Below the pieces are notes generated by a model. The model did not search any database. It worked only from the letters and a program-made list of their open reading frames with translations, and was not told the DNA's origin. The translations under genes and the position numbers were made by a program. This document shows, in pieces, positions 31,824 through 40,239 of a DNA stretch of 40,239 bases (positions are counted from its first letter, which is position 1; the number at the start of each line of letters is the position of its first letter). Location of the stretch: positions 1 through 40,239 of the forward strand of contig DATFVL010000030.1 of assembly GCA_035260325.1 (NCBI GenBank). The letters are read 5' to 3'. Source of the DNA: Candidatus Methylomirabilota bacterium. GTDB lineage: Bacteria; Methylomirabilota; Methylomirabilia; Rokubacteriales; CSP1-6.

Positions 31824-32621
31824 CTACTTCTTCCCCGACGCGACCAGCGCGTCGGTCGGCATCTCGAGCCCGCCGCGGGACGCGAACCGCTCGAGCCGCG
31901 CGCGGACCGCGTCTCGCACGGCGCGCCGCGCGTCCTCGGCGAGCTCGCGCAGCATCAGGCCGAAGCGGATCCCGCCCGACGCGACCTGATCCCAATAGGC
32001 GTCGAACGAGTCGAAGACGAAGCTCCGCGTCTCCGTGGTCACGCCCACGTCCCGGAACCCGGCCTCCCCCAGCAGGCGCTCGAGCCGGCCGGGCTCGCCC
32101 AGGCTCGTGCCACGAAGAATCTCGTCGCGGCGGTCCGGGAAGCGTTCGAGGAGTGCCCACGCCAGCGCGCCACCCCACGGGACCCGGTCGGCGGTGGACC
32201 AGACGACCGCCGCGAAGCCGCCGCCGGGGCGGAGCACGCGCCGCGCCTCGCGGAGTCCCGCGAGCGGGTCGGGGAAGAACATGAGGCCGAGCTGGCAGAT
32301 GACCGCGTCGAAGGCCTCGGCCCGGCACGCGAGGGCCTGGCCGTCCATCGCGGCGAGGCGGATCGGCCGCGCGCCGACCTTCGCGAGGGCGCCGCGCAGC
32401 ATCGGCAGCGAGAGATCGGCGCCGACGAGGCGACCCCGGGGACCGAGAGCGTCGGCGGCCATCAGCGCCGACTCGCCCGTGCCCGTCGCCAGATCGAGGA
32501 CGCGCTGGCCGGGCTCGAGCCTCGCCGCGCGCAGGAGCGCCGGCACGTAGAGACGCGTCCAGCGCCCCATGAAGCCGTCGTAGGCGGCGGCGACCTTGTC
32601 GAACGTGATCTGGGCGCTCAC
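31824..32621 (-). CDS. class I SAM-dependent methyltransferase
   Basis: A 265-residue UbiE/COQ5-like methyltransferase. Motif I is RVLDLATGTGES (residues 40-51), followed by the acidic VGADLSLPML and the post-motif CQLGLMFFPDPLAGLREARR with VLRPGG. The C-terminal third (about 180-265) is a substrate-side domain. GTG 32621 overlaps the stop of the membrane/TPR gene by four bases (GTGA). It is the last gene of a minus-strand coupled operon. The methyl acceptor is unknown. Confidence 0.88.
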   Translation of the reverse strand: MSAQITFDKVAAAYDGFMGRWTRLYVPALLRAARLEPGQRVLDLATGTGESALMAADALGPRGRLVGADLSLPMLRGALAKVGARPIRLAAMDGQALACRAEAFDAVICQLGLMFFPDPLAGLREARRVLRPGGGFAAVVWSTADRVPWGGALAWALLERFPDRRDEILRGTSLGEPGRLERLLGEAGFRDVGVTTETRSFVFDSFDAYWDQVASGGIRFGLMLRELAEDARRAVRDAVRARLERFASRGGLEMPTDALVASGKK

Positions 32622-34068
32622 GGCGTCGGCGGCCCGCCGGTGATCTGCTGCTTGACCTTGCATGCCTGGGCGACACCGAGGTCGCAGGCGCGCGTGAGGT
32701 CGGCGAGCATGTTCTCCCGGTCGCGGAGCCGCGCGTGGTTCCACGCGCGGTTGAGGTAGGCCTCGCCGTTCTTCGGGTCCAGCTCGAGGAGCTTCGTGAG
32801 CGCGGCGACACTCTCGGCGTGCCGGCCGAGCTGCGCCTGGGCCCAGGCGAGCCGGCGGTACGCGTCCCCGTTGCGGGCATCGGCCTCGACCTGCGCCGCG
32901 TAGATCCTGACGAGCTCGGCGCTGGCGAGCGGACGGATGGTGACGACCCACTCGTGGCCGAGCTGGCCGGCGCGCGTCGTCACCTCGACGGGCTGGCGGG
33001 GCTCGAGCCGCTCGTAGAGGCCGGCGCCCACCCGGAGCTCCTCGGTCTCGTCCTCCGGGCGCCAGGACTCGACCGTGACGTAGCGGTCCGTGCCGCTCTT
33101 GCCGTGGCTCACGCGCCTGCTCAGGACGACCGTCGTCCTGGCCACGGGGGGCGAGGCGTCGAGCCACCCGTTCGCCCCGACCACGAGGCCGTGCCCGCCC
33201 AGCAGCGCGCCGACGAGCGCGACGAGCGACCACGGGAGGAGCTTCCGGTGGGCGCCGGACGTGCCCCAGACGCTCTTCGCCATGAAGAGCACGATCGCCC
33301 CGAAGAGGAAGGTGGAGAGCTTCAGCGAGTCGACCCACGCGGCGCTGTCGTTCACGAGGGGGAAGCGCCAGATCGCGTAGAAGAAGAGCCCGACCCCGCC
33401 CACGCCGGTGAGGCCGCCGACCACCGCGCAGGCGAGGCCACCGCGCGCGACGGCGCGCTCCACGGGGGGCGGAAGCTCGCCGGCGTGGGCGGCGAGGTTC
33501 CGGACCAGCGCCCCGAGGCGCTCCGCGGCCGTCGTCACGGCGGCAGGCGTCGGCGGCCGCCGCAGATCGAGCGCCCACTCGATGCGGAGCACGCCGGCAC
33601 GCTGCCGGATCCGGTTCGCGCCGAGCCCGAACATCTCGCGGACGGCGGCGCGGCGCCCGGCGTCGTCGAGGAGCTCACGCACGAACGCCGGCGAGTCGCT
33701 CTCGATGTAGACCTCGCGGTCGAACGCGGCGTCGCCCGTCTGGATCTCGCGCGCGCGGCCCGTGCCCTTGAAGATGCGGTCGGAGGCGGCCTCACGCGTG
33801 AGCGTGAACGCCTCCGGCGAGCCCGTGGCCGCGAGCACCGCCAGGGTCGACGGCGCGCCGCCGGCCTGCGTGTAGAGACAGTGGAACGTCAGCCCCTGCC
33901 TGGAGACGGGGAGCGGCTTGCCCGGCTCGAGCGGGCCGAGCTCGCGCGCGAACGCGTCGAGGAAGGCGCGCCGGGCGCGCTCACGCAGCTGCGACCGGAG
34001 GACCACGAGGCCCAGCAGCGCGAGGAGACCGGAGATCAGGAACGCATAGAGAAAGCTCTGCTCGCTGA

Positions 34069-34072
<4 letters not shown>
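32618..34072 (-). CDS. membrane protein with C-terminal TPR repeats
   Basis: A 484-residue protein with an N-terminal transmembrane helix (LYAFLISGLLALLGLVVL), a soluble region of about 170 residues, three further hydrophobic segments (GLACAVVGGLTGVGGVGLFF, KLSTFLFGAIVLFMAKSV, SLVALVGALLGGHGLVVG), a DUF3592-like beta region (RYVTVESW ... ELRVGAG) and two TPR-type repeats (DAYRRLAWAQAQLGRHAESV, EAYLNRAWNHARLRDRENML). GTG 34072 overlaps the stop of the metallohydrolase-receiver gene (GTGA). The function is unknown; TPRs suggest it docks a partner at the membrane, possibly the receiver protein. Confidence 0.8.
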
Positions 34073-35388
<1,316 letters not shown>

Positions 35389-35389
35389 G

Positions 35390-35458
35390 TCAGCCGAGCC
35401 CCTCCAGCGTCGCCCGGCAGAAGTCCTTGCTCGTCGCGGTACCGCCCTGGTCGCTCAT
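35390..35458 (-). CDS. 22-codon ORF coupled between amidohydrolase and metallohydrolase-receiver genes
   Basis: ATG 35458 overlaps the amidohydrolase stop (ATGA) and the frame MSDQGGTATSKDFCRATLEG then LG ends one base before the next ATG. The exact tiling suggests it is translated as a coupling leader or is the remnant of a larger gene. No signal or domain is visible. Confidence 0.4.
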   Translation of the reverse strand: MSDQGGTATSKDFCRATLEGLG

Positions 35459-36591
35459 CCGTCGAGCCGGTAGACGCGGCGCACGTTCTCCCAGAGCATC
35501 TTCCGCTGGATCGCCGGGTCCACGCCGCGGAACTGCTCCTCGATCGCCTTCTGCGAGAAGGGCCAGGTGCCGTCGCGATGCGGGTAGTCCGAGCCCCACA
35601 TGACATTGTCGGGCGCAATCGCCGCCATGGCGCGCACGCCGTGGAAGTCCTTCTGGAAGGTCGCGTACATCTGGCGCTTGAAGTAGGCGCTCGGCGCCAG
35701 CGGGAGCCGGAGGTCGTCGGCCAGGCGCTCCTCGTACGTGTCGTCGAGGCGCTCGAGGATGTAGGGGATCCAGCCGATGCCGCTCTCGCCGAGGACGAGC
35801 CGGAGCCGCGGGTGGCGCTCGCAGACGCCCGCGAGGATCACGCTGACGCAGATCTCGTCCATCTGCAGCGGCGCGACGACCGTCCACGAGCCGACGACCG
35901 CCGGATGGCGCACGCCCTTCACCTCGTAGCCCACCGTGGCGCCGCCGCCCTCGAAGACGTGGAACGAGACGACGAGCCCCGTCTCCTCCGCGGCCGCCCA
36001 GAGGGGCTCCCACATCTCATGCCACACGGGCATCGCGGACCCCCAGGGCACGAACACGGCGCCGCGCAGGCCGAGCGTGGCGCAGTGACGCAGCTCCTCG
36101 GCCGCGAGCTTCCCGTCGTGGTTGGGCAGGCAGCCGAGGCCGTAGTAACGGCCGGGCTGGGTCGCGTTGAACCCGGCGATGTACTGGTTGTACGCGTGGT
36201 AGACCGCCGCGAGCGTCTCGTGGTCGGCGATGCCGCCGACGCCGAAGAGTCCCCGCGAGATGCCGATGATCCCGTAGATCATCTCGGCCTCGACGCCGTC
36301 GCGCGCCTGGTCCTCGCGGCGCTCGACGGGATTCGACGGCCGCGTCTGCTTGCCGGTGGCGAAGCCCGCGTCGGCGAGGATGCGTCCGCGCTTGCCCCCC
36401 GTCACGCCCGGGCCATATACCCCGTACGGTCCGAGGGTCGAGTCGCGCGAGACCCACCACTTGCGCCCGTCGCGCTCGACGACGTGCGGCGCGGCGTCGC
36501 CCCACGTCCGGTCCATGCGCGACGTGAAGGTGTCGGGCGGCAGGTAGATCAGGTCCATGTGGCTATCGGCCGACATCACTCGAAGCGCCAT
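35455..36591 (-). CDS. amidohydrolase-2 family protein
   Basis: A 378-residue TIM-barrel metal-dependent hydrolase related to ACMSD and gamma-resorcylate decarboxylases. The first metal motif is SADSHMDLIYLPP (His plus Asp, in place of the usual H-x-H or H-x-x-E), then a His in VVSFHVFEGG and the catalytic Asp in WGSDYPHRDGTWPF. These suggest decarboxylation or hydrolysis of a carboxylic ring compound; the substrate is unknown. ATG 36591 has GGAGGAGG upstream. It leads the coupled minus-strand operon that continues through the receiver fusion to the methyltransferase. Confidence 0.88.
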   Translation of the reverse strand: MALRVMSADSHMDLIYLPPDTFTSRMDRTWGDAAPHVVERDGRKWWVSRDSTLGPYGVYGPGVTGGKRGRILADAGFATGKQTRPSNPVERREDQARDGVEAEMIYGIIGISRGLFGVGGIADHETLAAVYHAYNQYIAGFNATQPGRYYGLGCLPNHDGKLAAEELRHCATLGLRGAVFVPWGSAMPVWHEMWEPLWAAAEETGLVVSFHVFEGGGATVGYEVKGVRHPAVVGSWTVVAPLQMDEICVSVILAGVCERHPRLRLVLGESGIGWIPYILERLDDTYEERLADDLRLPLAPSAYFKRQMYATFQKDFHGVRAMAAIAPDNVMWGSDYPHRDGTWPFSQKAIEEQFRGVDPAIQRKMLWENVRRVYRLDG

Positions 36592-36894
36592 CGCCGCCTC
36601 CTCCCCGGAACCGGTCCGCGCGGCCGGAAGTCCACGGGTGGCAGGAGCGTAGTCCGAGAAGCCCGCGGAACGCAAGCGCGCGACAGAGTGGCAGGAAACC
36701 GCCCCCCGCTGTCAGCCTGACTACCGATGATCCGGCGCCGCCGCCCGCGCGTCAGCATCGGGTAAAACCTGCAATTTCGGGGTCCGTGGCCCCGCGGAGA
36801 CGGGTCGCGCCGAAGGCACACGAGCGCTCTGCGTGCACTCGTCGTGCCGTCGCCGAGGGCGTCCCGTCGCGGGACGCGCCTGTAGAATGGCGCG
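36592..36894. promoter_or_regulatory. 303-base divergent control region
   Basis: The gap between the divergent amidohydrolase operon and MFS gene has no gene that I can support. It contains two direct copies of GTGGCAGGA exactly 50 bases apart (36638 and 36688), an AT-rich spot near 36760-36780, and the palindrome and -10 box of the MFS gene at its right end. It probably carries both promoters and regulatory sites. Confidence 0.5.
36859..36888 (+). promoter_or_regulatory. operator-like palindrome and -10 box of the MFS gene
   Basis: GCGTCCCG, TCG, CGGGACGC (36859-36877) is a perfect 8-bp inverted repeat lying where the -35 region should be, and TAGAAT (36883-36888) follows. GTG 36895 is seven bases on, so the message would be leaderless. 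A repressor binding the palindrome would block the promoter. Confidence 0.45.
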
Positions 36895-38118
36895 GTGAGG
36901 TTCCCGCACGGGCTGCGCGCGCTGAACCACGGCGAGTACCGTCGGTTCTACGCGGCGCAGCTCGTCGCGACGATCGGCAGCTGGATGCAGACGGTCGCGC
37001 AGGCGTGGCTCGTGCTCCAGCTCACCGGCTCGCCCTTCAAGCTCGGCCTCATCGCGACGCTCCAGTTCTCGCCCGTGCTGCTCTTCGCCGTCGTCACGGG
37101 CGCCGTCGCCGACCGCCTGCCGAAGCGCCGGCTGCTCGTCGTCACGCAGACGACGCTCGCCTGCCAGGGGCTGATGCTCGGCGCGCTCGCCGCGACGGGC
37201 CTCGTCGAGTACTGGCACGTCGCGGTGCTCGGTCTCCTGCTCGGATTCGCCAACGTCTTCGACCAGCCGGCGCGGCAGTCGTACGTGATGGACATGGTCG
37301 GCAAGGACGACGTGGCGAGCGCGGTCGCGCTGAACTCCGCCGCCTTCAACGCCGCGCGCATCGTGGGCCCGGCGGTGGCGGGCGTCGTCATCGGCCGCTT
37401 CGGCGTCGTGCCCGCCTTCTTCGTGAACAGCGCGGGCCTCCTCGGGGTGATCGTCACGCTGCTCCGCCTCGAGTCGCCCGGGCTGCCCACGACCGCCGCG
37501 CGCGCCTCGATGCTCGCGGAGATCGGCGAGGGCCTGCGCTACGCGCGGCGGACGCCCCGCCTCGTGCTCGCGCTCGCCCTCGTGCTGATCGTGAGCCTCT
37601 GCGTCTTCAACTTCAGCGTCTACGTGCCGCTCCTGGCGCGGACGGTCCTCGGCCTCGGCGCCGAGGGGTTCGGCTTCCTCATGGCCGCGCTCGGCGTCGG
37701 CGCCGTCACCGGCGCACTGAGCGTGGGGATGCTCGGCTCGCGCGAGCCGGGGCTCGTCCAGCTGTTCGCCTCGGCGATGGTCGCCTTCGCGGCGCTCCTC
37801 GGCCTCGCGGCGACGCGGCACGTCTGGATGGCGGTGCCGCTCCTGTTCGTCACCGGCTACTGCGGCATCGTGCTGATGGCGAGCTGTAACACGTCGATGC
37901 AGCTCCGCGCGCCGGACGCGCTGCGCGGGCGCGTCATGAGCCTCTACACGTGGGTGTCGGGCGGCGTGTTCCCGATCGGCGCGTTCCTGGTCGGCACGAT
38001 CTCGCAGTGGTGGGGCGTCTCGGCCGCGTTCCTCTGCAACGGCGTGCTCGGCCTCGCGGTGCTCGCCGCGATCATGCTCTGGTGGCGGCTGCGCCGCGAC
38101 CGGGGCGATCCGCGCTAG
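36895..38118 (+). CDS. MFS transporter (MFS_3 / EntS-like exporter)
   Basis: A 407-residue twelve-helix transporter. It begins RALNHGEYRRFYAAQLVATI, then GSWMQTVAQAWLVLQLTGSP, the first-helix signature of the MFS_3 (enterobactin-exporter-like) family, with the A-motif-like VADRLPKRRLLV loop and DQPARQSYVMDMVGKDDVAS. The substrate is unknown; relatives export siderophores, macrolides or other small molecules. I accept GTG 36895. It ends overlapping the stop of the convergent prpE by three bases. Confidence 0.9.
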   Translation: MRFPHGLRALNHGEYRRFYAAQLVATIGSWMQTVAQAWLVLQLTGSPFKLGLIATLQFSPVLLFAVVTGAVADRLPKRRLLVVTQTTLACQGLMLGALAATGLVEYWHVAVLGLLLGFANVFDQPARQSYVMDMVGKDDVASAVALNSAAFNAARIVGPAVAGVVIGRFGVVPAFFVNSAGLLGVIVTLLRLESPGLPTTAARASMLAEIGEGLRYARRTPRLVLALALVLIVSLCVFNFSVYVPLLARTVLGLGAEGFGFLMAALGVGAVTGALSVGMLGSREPGLVQLFASAMVAFAALLGLAATRHVWMAVPLLFVTGYCGIVLMASCNTSMQLRAPDALRGRVMSLYTWVSGGVFPIGAFLVGTISQWWGVSAAFLCNGVLGLAVLAAIMLWWRLRRDRGDPR

Positions 38119-40025
38119 CGTTTCGTCGCGTACCCCTTCTGCTGGAGCGCCTCCGTGATCTCGCCGAGGATCGCCGGGTCGTCAATCGTCGCCGGCATCG
38201 TGTACGCCTGGCTGTCGGCGATCCGCTTCATCGTGCCGCGCAGGATCTTGCCCGAGCGCGTCTTCGGCAGGCGCTCGACGACCAGCGCCGTCCGGAAACT
38301 GGCGACCGGGCCGATGCGCTGACGCACCAGCGCAACAGCCTCTGCCGCGATCGCGTCGGCCGGCCGGTTGACCCCGGCCTTCAGCACCAAGAGGCCGAGC
38401 GGCACCTGCCCCTTCAGCGCATCGGCGACCCCCATCACGGCGCATTCGGCGACGTCGGGATGGGCCGCCAATACCTCCTCCATGCCGCCGGTCGACAGCC
38501 GGTGGCCGGCGACATTGATGATGTCGTCGGTGCGGGTCATCACATGGATGTAGCCGTCCCGGTCGATCAGGCCGGCATCGGCAGTCTGGTAATAGCCGGG
38601 ATAGGCGCTGAGGTATGATTCGACAAATCGCTCGTCCTGCTGCCACAACGTCGGCAAGGCGCCGGGCGGCAACGGCAGTTTGATCGAGAGGGCGCCGATC
38701 TCGCCCGGCTTCATCTCCCGCGCCTCCCCGACCGCATCGGCTTCCAACACGCGCACATCCCAGCCCGGCACGGCGCGGGTGCACGAGCCATGCTTGACCG
38801 GCAGGTGTTCGATGCCGAGGCAGTTGGCGCCGATCGGCCAGCCGGTCTCGGTCTGCCACCAATGGTCGATCACCGGCACCTTGAGTTGCTCTTCCGCCCA
38901 GGCGACGGTCGGCGGATCGGCGCGCTCGCCGGCGAGGAACAATGCCCGGAACCGGCTGAGGTCGTATTTCCGGATCAACAGGCCGTCCGGATCCTGCTGC
39001 CTGACGGCGCGGAACGCCGTCGGCGCGGTGAACAGCACGCGGACATCGTGCTCGGCGATGACCCGCCAGAGCGCACCGGCATCGGGAGTGCCGACCGGCT
39101 TTCCCTCATACATGACCGAGGTGCAGCCATAGATCAGCGGTGCGTAGACCGTATAGGAATGGCCGACCGCCCAGCCGATGTCCGAGGCGGCCCAGTATGC
39201 CTCGTCGGGCTCGACGGCGTAGACGTGGCGCATCGACCAATGGAGCGCGACGGCGTGGCCGCCATTGTCGCGCACGACGCCTTTCGGGATGCCGGTCGTG
39301 CCCGAGGTGTAGAGGATGTAGAGCGGATCGGTGGCCAGCAACGGCACGCAATCGGCCGAGCGCGCCGCCGCCTCCAGCTCGTGCCAGTCATGGTCGCGCC
39401 CGGCGACCAGCTCGGCCTGGCACATCGGCCGCTGCAGCACGACGCAGGCCGTCGGCTTCGAGCGCGCCTCGGCGATCGCCGCGTCGAGCAGCGGCTTATA
39501 GGGGATGACCCGGTTGACCTCGATCCCGCACGAGGCCGAGAGGATGACCCGAGGCGTCGCATCGTCGATGCGGGTCGCCAGCTCATGTGCCGCAAAGCCG
39601 CCGAACACGACGGAATGCACCGCGCCGATCCGTGCGCAGGCGAGCATCCCGATAGCCGCCTCGGGCACCATCGGCATGTAGACCAGGACGCGGTCGCCGG
39701 TCTTGACGCCGAGCCCGGAGAGTACGCCGGCAAACCGCGCCACCCGGTCGCGCAATTCGCGATAGGTGAAGCGCTCGATCTGCCCGGTCACCGGGCTGTC
39801 CCAGATCAGCGCGAGCCGCTCGCCGCGGCCGGCCACGACGTGGCGGTCGAGCGCGTTCCAGCAGGTGTTGAGCCGCGCTCCCGAAAACCAGCGGTAAAAC
39901 GGCGGTCGGCTGTCGTCGAGCACCCGGTCCCAACGCCGCTCCCAATCGATCGCCTCGGCCATCTCGGCCCAGAATGCCTCGGGCTCGGCCAGCGAGCGGC
40001 GGTAGGTCTCGGCATAGCCCGTCAT
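38115..40025 (-). CDS. prpE: propionyl-CoA synthetase
   Basis: Activates propionate (or another short acid) to its CoA ester. The 636-residue protein has the ACS N-terminal domain (YAETYRRSLAEPEAFW), the P-loop ILYTSGTTGIPKGVVRD, the acetyl/propionyl-CoA-synthetase WWQTETGWPIG motif, YYQTADAGLIDRDGYI and the catalytic Lys in LPKTRSGKILRGTMK. The combination with the phrase KGVVRDNGGHAVAL is typical of PrpE. Composition differs from all other genes here: sampled lines are 55-62% G+C against 78% in the MFS gene. The last 60 or so codons instead look like the local genome. ATG 40025 starts the gene. Confidence 0.92.
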   Translation of the reverse strand: MTGYAETYRRSLAEPEAFWAEMAEAIDWERRWDRVLDDSRPPFYRWFSGARLNTCWNALDRHVVAGRGERLALIWDSPVTGQIERFTYRELRDRVARFAGVLSGLGVKTGDRVLVYMPMVPEAAIGMLACARIGAVHSVVFGGFAAHELATRIDDATPRVILSASCGIEVNRVIPYKPLLDAAIAEARSKPTACVVLQRPMCQAELVAGRDHDWHELEAAARSADCVPLLATDPLYILYTSGTTGIPKGVVRDNGGHAVALHWSMRHVYAVEPDEAYWAASDIGWAVGHSYTVYAPLIYGCTSVMYEGKPVGTPDAGALWRVIAEHDVRVLFTAPTAFRAVRQQDPDGLLIRKYDLSRFRALFLAGERADPPTVAWAEEQLKVPVIDHWWQTETGWPIGANCLGIEHLPVKHGSCTRAVPGWDVRVLEADAVGEAREMKPGEIGALSIKLPLPPGALPTLWQQDERFVESYLSAYPGYYQTADAGLIDRDGYIHVMTRTDDIINVAGHRLSTGGMEEVLAAHPDVAECAVMGVADALKGQVPLGLLVLKAGVNRPADAIAAEAVALVRQRIGPVASFRTALVVERLPKTRSGKILRGTMKRIADSQAYTMPATIDDPAILGEITEALQQKGYATKR

Positions 40026-40157
40026 GGCGCCCCTCACCAATTTGCCGACGATACTCCGCCGACAGCCCGGTCTTGCCAAGCGGCTCGACACTCCCTGCCA
40101 TCTCGGCGGAGAATATGTGCCAAAGACGCGGCGATCGGAGGCACGGGGAGGTGATCC

Positions 40158-40239
40158 ATGAGCACGGTCGAGCAAGGGAAACCGATCGTTCATTTTGTCG
40201 GCAGCATTCCGTTGCCCGATGCCGAAACGGTGTTCCGCA
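40158..40239 (+). CDS. start of a methionine-synthase-like hypothetical protein (partial)
   Basis: ATG 40158, after GGGGAGGTG, opens a frame to the window end. The 27 residues visible include VHFVGSIPLPDAETVFR, which I recall from uncharacterised proteins related to cobalamin-independent methionine synthase in alphaproteobacteria; this rests on a short segment. Like prpE, its base composition is unlike the rest of the window. Divergent from prpE with 132 bases between. Confidence 0.5.
   Translation, partial: MSTVEQGKPIVHFVGSIPLPDAETVFR

Noticed and set aside
31824-33578. Frame extending the methyltransferase upstream by about 320 codons
   Set aside because: The extension is out of frame with the TPR gene and has no domain; the GTGA overlap at 32618 gives the natural start.
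36688-36703. Second sigma-54-like site (TGGCAGGA...GC)
   Set aside because: The GG and GC are 11 rather than 12 bases apart and no gene start follows at a suitable distance on that strand.

Overview
This window is a gene-dense, very GC-rich stretch of a diderm bacterium. Coding strand alternates often, gaps are short, and many pairs overlap at GTGA or ATGA. A TonB-dependent receptor with an amphipathic C-terminus ending in Phe shows an outer membrane. The gene mix (acyl-CoA ligases, acyl-CoA dehydrogenase, crotonase, thiolase, two molybdenum hydroxylases, two luciferase-like flavin/F420 oxidoreductases, amidohydrolase, several alpha/beta hydrolases) and strong NNG/NNC codon bias (Thr ACG, Leu CTC, Ala GCG) fit a soil or subsurface heterotroph of the Candidatus Rokubacteria (Methylomirabilota) type. 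That placement is inferred from style, not from a marker gene. I saw no rRNA, tRNA, CRISPR array, integrase or complete insertion sequence.

Layout. 1-4424: tail of an unknown gene, fatty-acyl-CoA ligase, VOC protein, an internally deleted acetyltransferase, acyl-CoA dehydrogenase, and a divergent diacylglycerol-kinase-type lipid kinase. 4441-8169: EamA transporter facing a minus-strand operon (luciferase-like oxidoreductase, crotonase, NudC). 8269-14179: a lone molybdopterin subunit, divergent PepP aminopeptidase, TonB receptor. 14184-18060: epoxide-hydrolase-like enzyme, divergent ACAD10-type phosphotransferase, and the operon RidA, thiolase, small TPR-like protein. 18176-20897: a two-subunit molybdenum hydroxylase (2Fe-2S subunit plus Tat-exported molybdopterin subunit). 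20898-21690: an AT-richer patch with a small winged-helix protein and a membrane protein. 21701-24375: leuC, leuD, a SnoaL-like protein and a truncated DinB protein, chained by overlaps. 24372-28471: TauE exporter, zinc alcohol dehydrogenase, lipoprotein, and a coupled pair of UroD-family and luciferase-like proteins. 28554-31822: dienelactone hydrolase, zinc-ribbon MscL, a 56-residue membrane peptide behind a sigma-54-like promoter, a duplicated-domain unknown protein and an alpha/beta hydrolase. 31824-36591: a tightly coupled minus-strand operon (amidohydrolase, 22-codon ORF, metallo-beta-lactamase fold fused to a response-regulator receiver, membrane/TPR protein, methyltransferase). 36895-38118: MFS exporter. 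38115-40239: propionyl-CoA synthetase and the start of another gene, both with clearly different, alphaproteobacterial-like composition.

Together the genes describe import and oxidative breakdown of carboxylic and aromatic or N-heterocyclic compounds through CoA thioesters: ligation, dehydrogenation, hydration and thiolysis, with molybdenum hydroxylases and flavin enzymes preparing substrates. The most novel-looking parts are the receiver-fused metallohydrolase operon, the winged-helix/membrane pair in the AT-rich patch, the duplicated-domain protein at 30085-30918, the sigma-54-like promoter on a tiny membrane gene, and the compositional break inside the propionyl-CoA synthetase gene.
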